Under the pieces are notes generated by a model, which had not been told where the DNA came from, ran no database searches, and saw only the letters and a list, made by a program, of their open reading frames with translations. A stretch of DNA of 25,511 bases from Salisapilia sapeloensis (Eukaryota; Oomycota; Peronosporomycetes; Peronosporales; Salisapiliaceae). Below are positions 23,115 to 25,511 of this stretch, one piece after another (the first letter of the stretch is position 1; each line of letters starts with the position of its first letter). Position numbers and translations under genes: made by a program. The stretch lies in the NCBI GenBank assembly GCA_023334545.1, contig JAADVB010000250.1, forward strand, positions 1 to 25,511, read 5' to 3'.

Positions 23115-24579
23115 ATGGTCGTGTCTTCTGGCGATCTCACGTCCTTCAATGTGAACCACGGGTTCGTGGAAGGTCTCGTACGAGGGTACCGTTCTGGTTT
23201 TCTAGACGACGTCGACTACCATCACTTGACGCAGTGCGAGAGCCTGGAAGGTTTGGATCCATCTTCCTATCCTGCATGACCTTTCACTCCTCATCCTACT
23301 CCTCTCTTCTTGTAGATGTGAAGCTCAATTTGCAGGAAACAGACTATGACCAGTTCCTCGCAGATGAGGTAGGATATGCCATCTACGCCTTCACGTAGAA
23401 GGAAGCTCACCGGTAGTTATCGTGCACGTAGCAAGGGTCGACGACGTCGTCCGTCATCCAAGCTGGCATGACGAACAAGCTCGTGGAGGAATTCAACTTC
23501 CTAAGAGCTCAAGCGTCGGAGCCACTGACCCAATTCCTCGACTATATCACGTACGAGTACATGATCGACAACGTCATCCTCCTGCTTAAAGGCACACTCA
23601 ACGGCCGAGACGTGAACGACTTGACGGACCAGGTAGCTTCTAAACGTATTCTTACTATCGTTAGCAGTCTAATCTATCTCGACTCAGCTCCATCCCTTGG
23701 GGAAATTCGATGAGTCTATCATGCGGAGCATCACTGCGTTTGAGCCGAACAGCAAAGGCTACTCGGACCTTTATGAAACCGTCCTCATCGACACACCCAT
23801 CGGTACAACCATCCTCCGTATTTACAAAATACCATACACTCACGTGTATCGCCAGGAGAGTACTTTAGCCAGTTCTTGGAAGAGAGTGCTGGTGATCGCA
23901 TGGAAGGCACGTCGGAAGTCCGGAACGTCCTGGAAGAAGTGCAGATGGAGATCATCAAGAATAGCATGCTCAAATTGTGGCTGGAAGACTTTTACAACTT
24001 TTGCATGGTACGTTCTAGCATTCGTTCGACCTTTCCTCTGCTCATGTCGATCAACAGGAAATTGGCGGAGACACAGCGATGATGATGTCGGAAATTCTAC
24101 AGGCACGTGCAGACTGCATCGCGATCAACATCACACTCAACTCATTCGGCACGCCTTTGAACGAGCCTGCGATGCGCACTTCGGACCGCAAGCCTCTTTA
24201 CCCATCCATTGGCTTCCTCTACCCGGACGCGACGGAGCAACTGGCGGAGGCAGGAGATGAGACGGCACTTGGTGCAGCACTCGAGTCCTTCCCTGCCTAC
24301 AAACAGATTTGGGACGTTCACCAGGACGAAGGGGTGGACGCCAAGTCCATTGACGACGCCTTCTATGAACGCGACGTCCAGATGAGCGAGTTGGCGTTCC
24401 AGAGTCAGATGCACTTTGCCTGCTTCTACGCATACGTAAAGCTCAAGGAGCAAGAGGTGCGGAACATTGTGTGGATTTGCGAGTGCATCGTCCAGCACCA
24501 GCGTGACGCGATCGACAACTTCATCCCGATCTTCAGTGCCAATGCACCGTGGCGTAGTCAGAACCAGCGTCAGCGTTAA
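23115..24579 (+). CDS. V-type proton ATPase subunit d (V0 sector)
   Basis: Six exons: 23115-23250, 23316-23368, 23432-23632, 23688-23802, 23856-24007 and 24058-24579; introns of 65, 63, 55, 53 and 50 bp with phases 1, 0, 0, 1, 0. The 392-aa product is a little longer than the usual 350. It shows the family landmarks in order: FNVNHGFVEGLVRGYRSG, LTQCESLED, EFNFLRAQ, FLDYITYEYMIDNVILLL, HPLGKFD, ETVLIDTPIG-EYF, LEDFYNFC, INITLNSFGTPL and KEQEVRNIVWICECI. Subunit d couples the rotating central stalk to the membrane c-ring of the vacuolar/endosomal proton pump. The Gln- and Arg-rich tail after IDNFIPIF is extra. ATG 23115 was preferred over in-frame ATG 23055 because it has a strong context (AAGATGG) and lies where other subunit d proteins begin; the frame upstream of 23055 has no ATG. 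Assignment secure, start moderately so. Confidence 0.93.
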
Positions 24580-25076
24580 GGAGGCAAGTAAGCAGGCAAA
24601 ACGAATGAAACGAGTGTATTGGAGCTTTAAGAGCAACTGTTTCGGATAACGCTTCATCCGTGTGTTACGTTCGCCTCCATGATTACATGTGACAATCGCT
24701 ATCTTCCACCGAGATGTGCGCATGCGAAAGTCTTGTGCCGAAGACGGATTCGTAAACAATGGCGATCGACTCATCTTCATTCGTTAACATAATCTTACGT
24801 GGGAACCTTGCTGTGTGCCATTGGTGGAGCAGATGTAGCCACCGTGTCTACTTTGCTCGATCCAAGCGATGCTGGATCACGTCGTCTTTGTATCTTCAGC
24901 GACGACCTTTCGGTCTGCACGGGATGCTGCGTGGGATCTACCTCCAGCTGTGGATTGCATTTGTGATTCGTCAAACTTTTTGATAGCGTATCTTGTCATC
25001 CTGCTTATGGAGGAAGTGTAGGCATGGAACGAAGAAGCTCATTTACGAATTTGCAGCATCGACAGCAACAGTAACA
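24580..25076. other. Intergenic between V-ATPase subunit d and old yellow enzyme
   Basis: About 500 bases without a supportable gene; the longest frame (about 74 codons) has no recognisable feature. The right end contains the initiator of the next gene. Confidence 0.6.
25037..25052 (+). promoter_or_regulatory. Initiator of the old yellow enzyme gene
   Basis: GCTCATTTACGAATTT matches the extended oomycete Inr GCTCATTYYNCAWTTT except for A in the second Y and G for C; it is the best match in the window. Transcription from A25041 would give a 36-nt leader before ATG 25077. Confidence 0.65.
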
Positions 25077-25511
25077 ATGTCCACTACGCCGAAACTCTTC
25101 TCCCCATTCAAGCTCGGAGGTAAGAACCCGGTCGAGCTCAAGCACCGTGTCACCTACGCGCCGTGCACTCGTCTTCGTGCCAATGACGCTGGAGAGCAAC
25201 CTGCCATGGCTGCCACCTACTACAACCAGCGTGCAACCGACGGCGGCCTGATCGTCACAGAAGCGACCAACGTCAGTGCCACTGGTAAGGGCTACTTCCA
25301 GTCGCCTGGCATCTTCACAGACGGTCAGGTTGAGGCCTGGAAGCCTGTGACGAAGGCCATCCATGACAAGGGTGGTAAGGTCTTCGTCCAGTTGTGGCAC
25401 ACTGGCCGTGTGAACCACAGCTCCAACCAGCCGAACAACCAGGCTCCTGTGTCCTCTAGCGACATCCAGGCTGACACGTCTAGCTGGGCTGTCACGCCTG
25501 AAGGCCGTAAG
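25077..25511 (+). CDS. Old yellow enzyme family NAD(P)H:flavin oxidoreductase (N-terminal 145 residues, cut by window edge)
   Basis: The open frame runs to the edge with 145 codons seen of an expected 360-400. FMN-barrel motifs are clear: TYAPCTRLRA at 26-35 (T31 at the flavin-binding position), ATYYNQRATDGGLIVTEAT at 46-64, and SPGIFTDGQVEAWKPV at 76-91 leading to FVQLWHTGRVNH at 103-114. These enzymes use FMN and NAD(P)H to reduce alpha,beta-unsaturated carbonyls; the subfamily includes plant 12-oxophytodienoate reductases. The catalytic His/Asn pair lies beyond the window. Codon use is strongly biased (nearly all Lys are AAG, Tyr TAC), unlike CFAP206, which suggests high expression. GGTAAG strings inside the frame are not used as donors because the protein motifs read straight through them. 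Confidence 0.93.
   Translation, partial: MSTTPKLFSPFKLGGKNPVELKHRVTYAPCTRLRANDAGEQPAMAATYYNQRATDGGLIVTEATNVSATGKGYFQSPGIFTDGQVEAWKPVTKAIHDKGGKVFVQLWHTGRVNHSSNQPNNQAPVSSSDIQADTSSWAVTPEGRK

Noticed and set aside
24759-24983. 74-codon plus-strand frame before the old yellow enzyme
   Set aside because: No motif or biased codon use; it ends upstream of the next gene's initiator and is likely chance.
25005-25418. 137-codon minus-strand frame
   Set aside because: Antisense of the old yellow enzyme N-terminus, where all family motifs are on the plus strand.

Overview
The window looks like nuclear DNA of a zoosporic oomycete (water mould). Coding regions are GC-balanced. Introns are short (50-87 bp) with GT..AG ends and CTAAC/CTAAT-type branch sequences. 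Several start codons sit just downstream of the oomycete initiator element (YTCANTYY, e.g. GCTCATTTAC). The gene set is eukaryotic: alpha-actinin, a motile-cilium protein (CFAP206), a mitochondrial leucyl-tRNA synthetase, V-ATPase subunit d and an old yellow enzyme. The genus cannot be fixed from the sequence alone; CFAP206 argues for a species that still makes flagellated zoospores.

Layout. Positions 1-7404 (minus) hold the 5' part of a giant gene that runs off the left edge. It encodes a signal peptide, two tandem cysteine-rich PSI modules, then more than 2,200 residues of cysteine-free Gly/Ser/Thr-rich repeats, interrupted by three small phase-1 introns. Positions 8048-9403 (minus) encode a bZIP transcription factor with two C-terminal hydrophobic segments, probably membrane-tethered. 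Positions 9935-11614 (minus) encode a folate/biopterin-type (BT1) MFS transporter. Positions 11615-14786 are a 3.2 kb gene-free stretch with a 0.53 kb imperfect foldback (MITE-like) element.

The right half is compact. Alpha-actinin (14787-17759, plus, 4 exons) converges on CFAP206 (17835-20003, minus), and the two stop codons are only 75 bp apart. Mitochondrial LeuRS (20124-22976, minus, 4 exons) shares a 138-bp divergent promoter with V-ATPase subunit d (23115-24579, plus, 6 exons). An old yellow enzyme begins at 25077 (plus) and is cut by the right edge.

The genes do not form a pathway; they are an ordinary eukaryotic neighbourhood. The most unusual item is the giant PSI-repeat protein. 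Its 15-residue unit G-x-h-x-h-x-x-G-x-S-x(4)-[SG] is organised into in-frame super-repeats, two of exactly 240 residues. It looks like a secreted beta-solenoid surface, adhesive or wall protein. The membrane-tethered bZIP next door is the second item worth following. No CRISPR, tRNA, rRNA, plasmid or phage features were seen.
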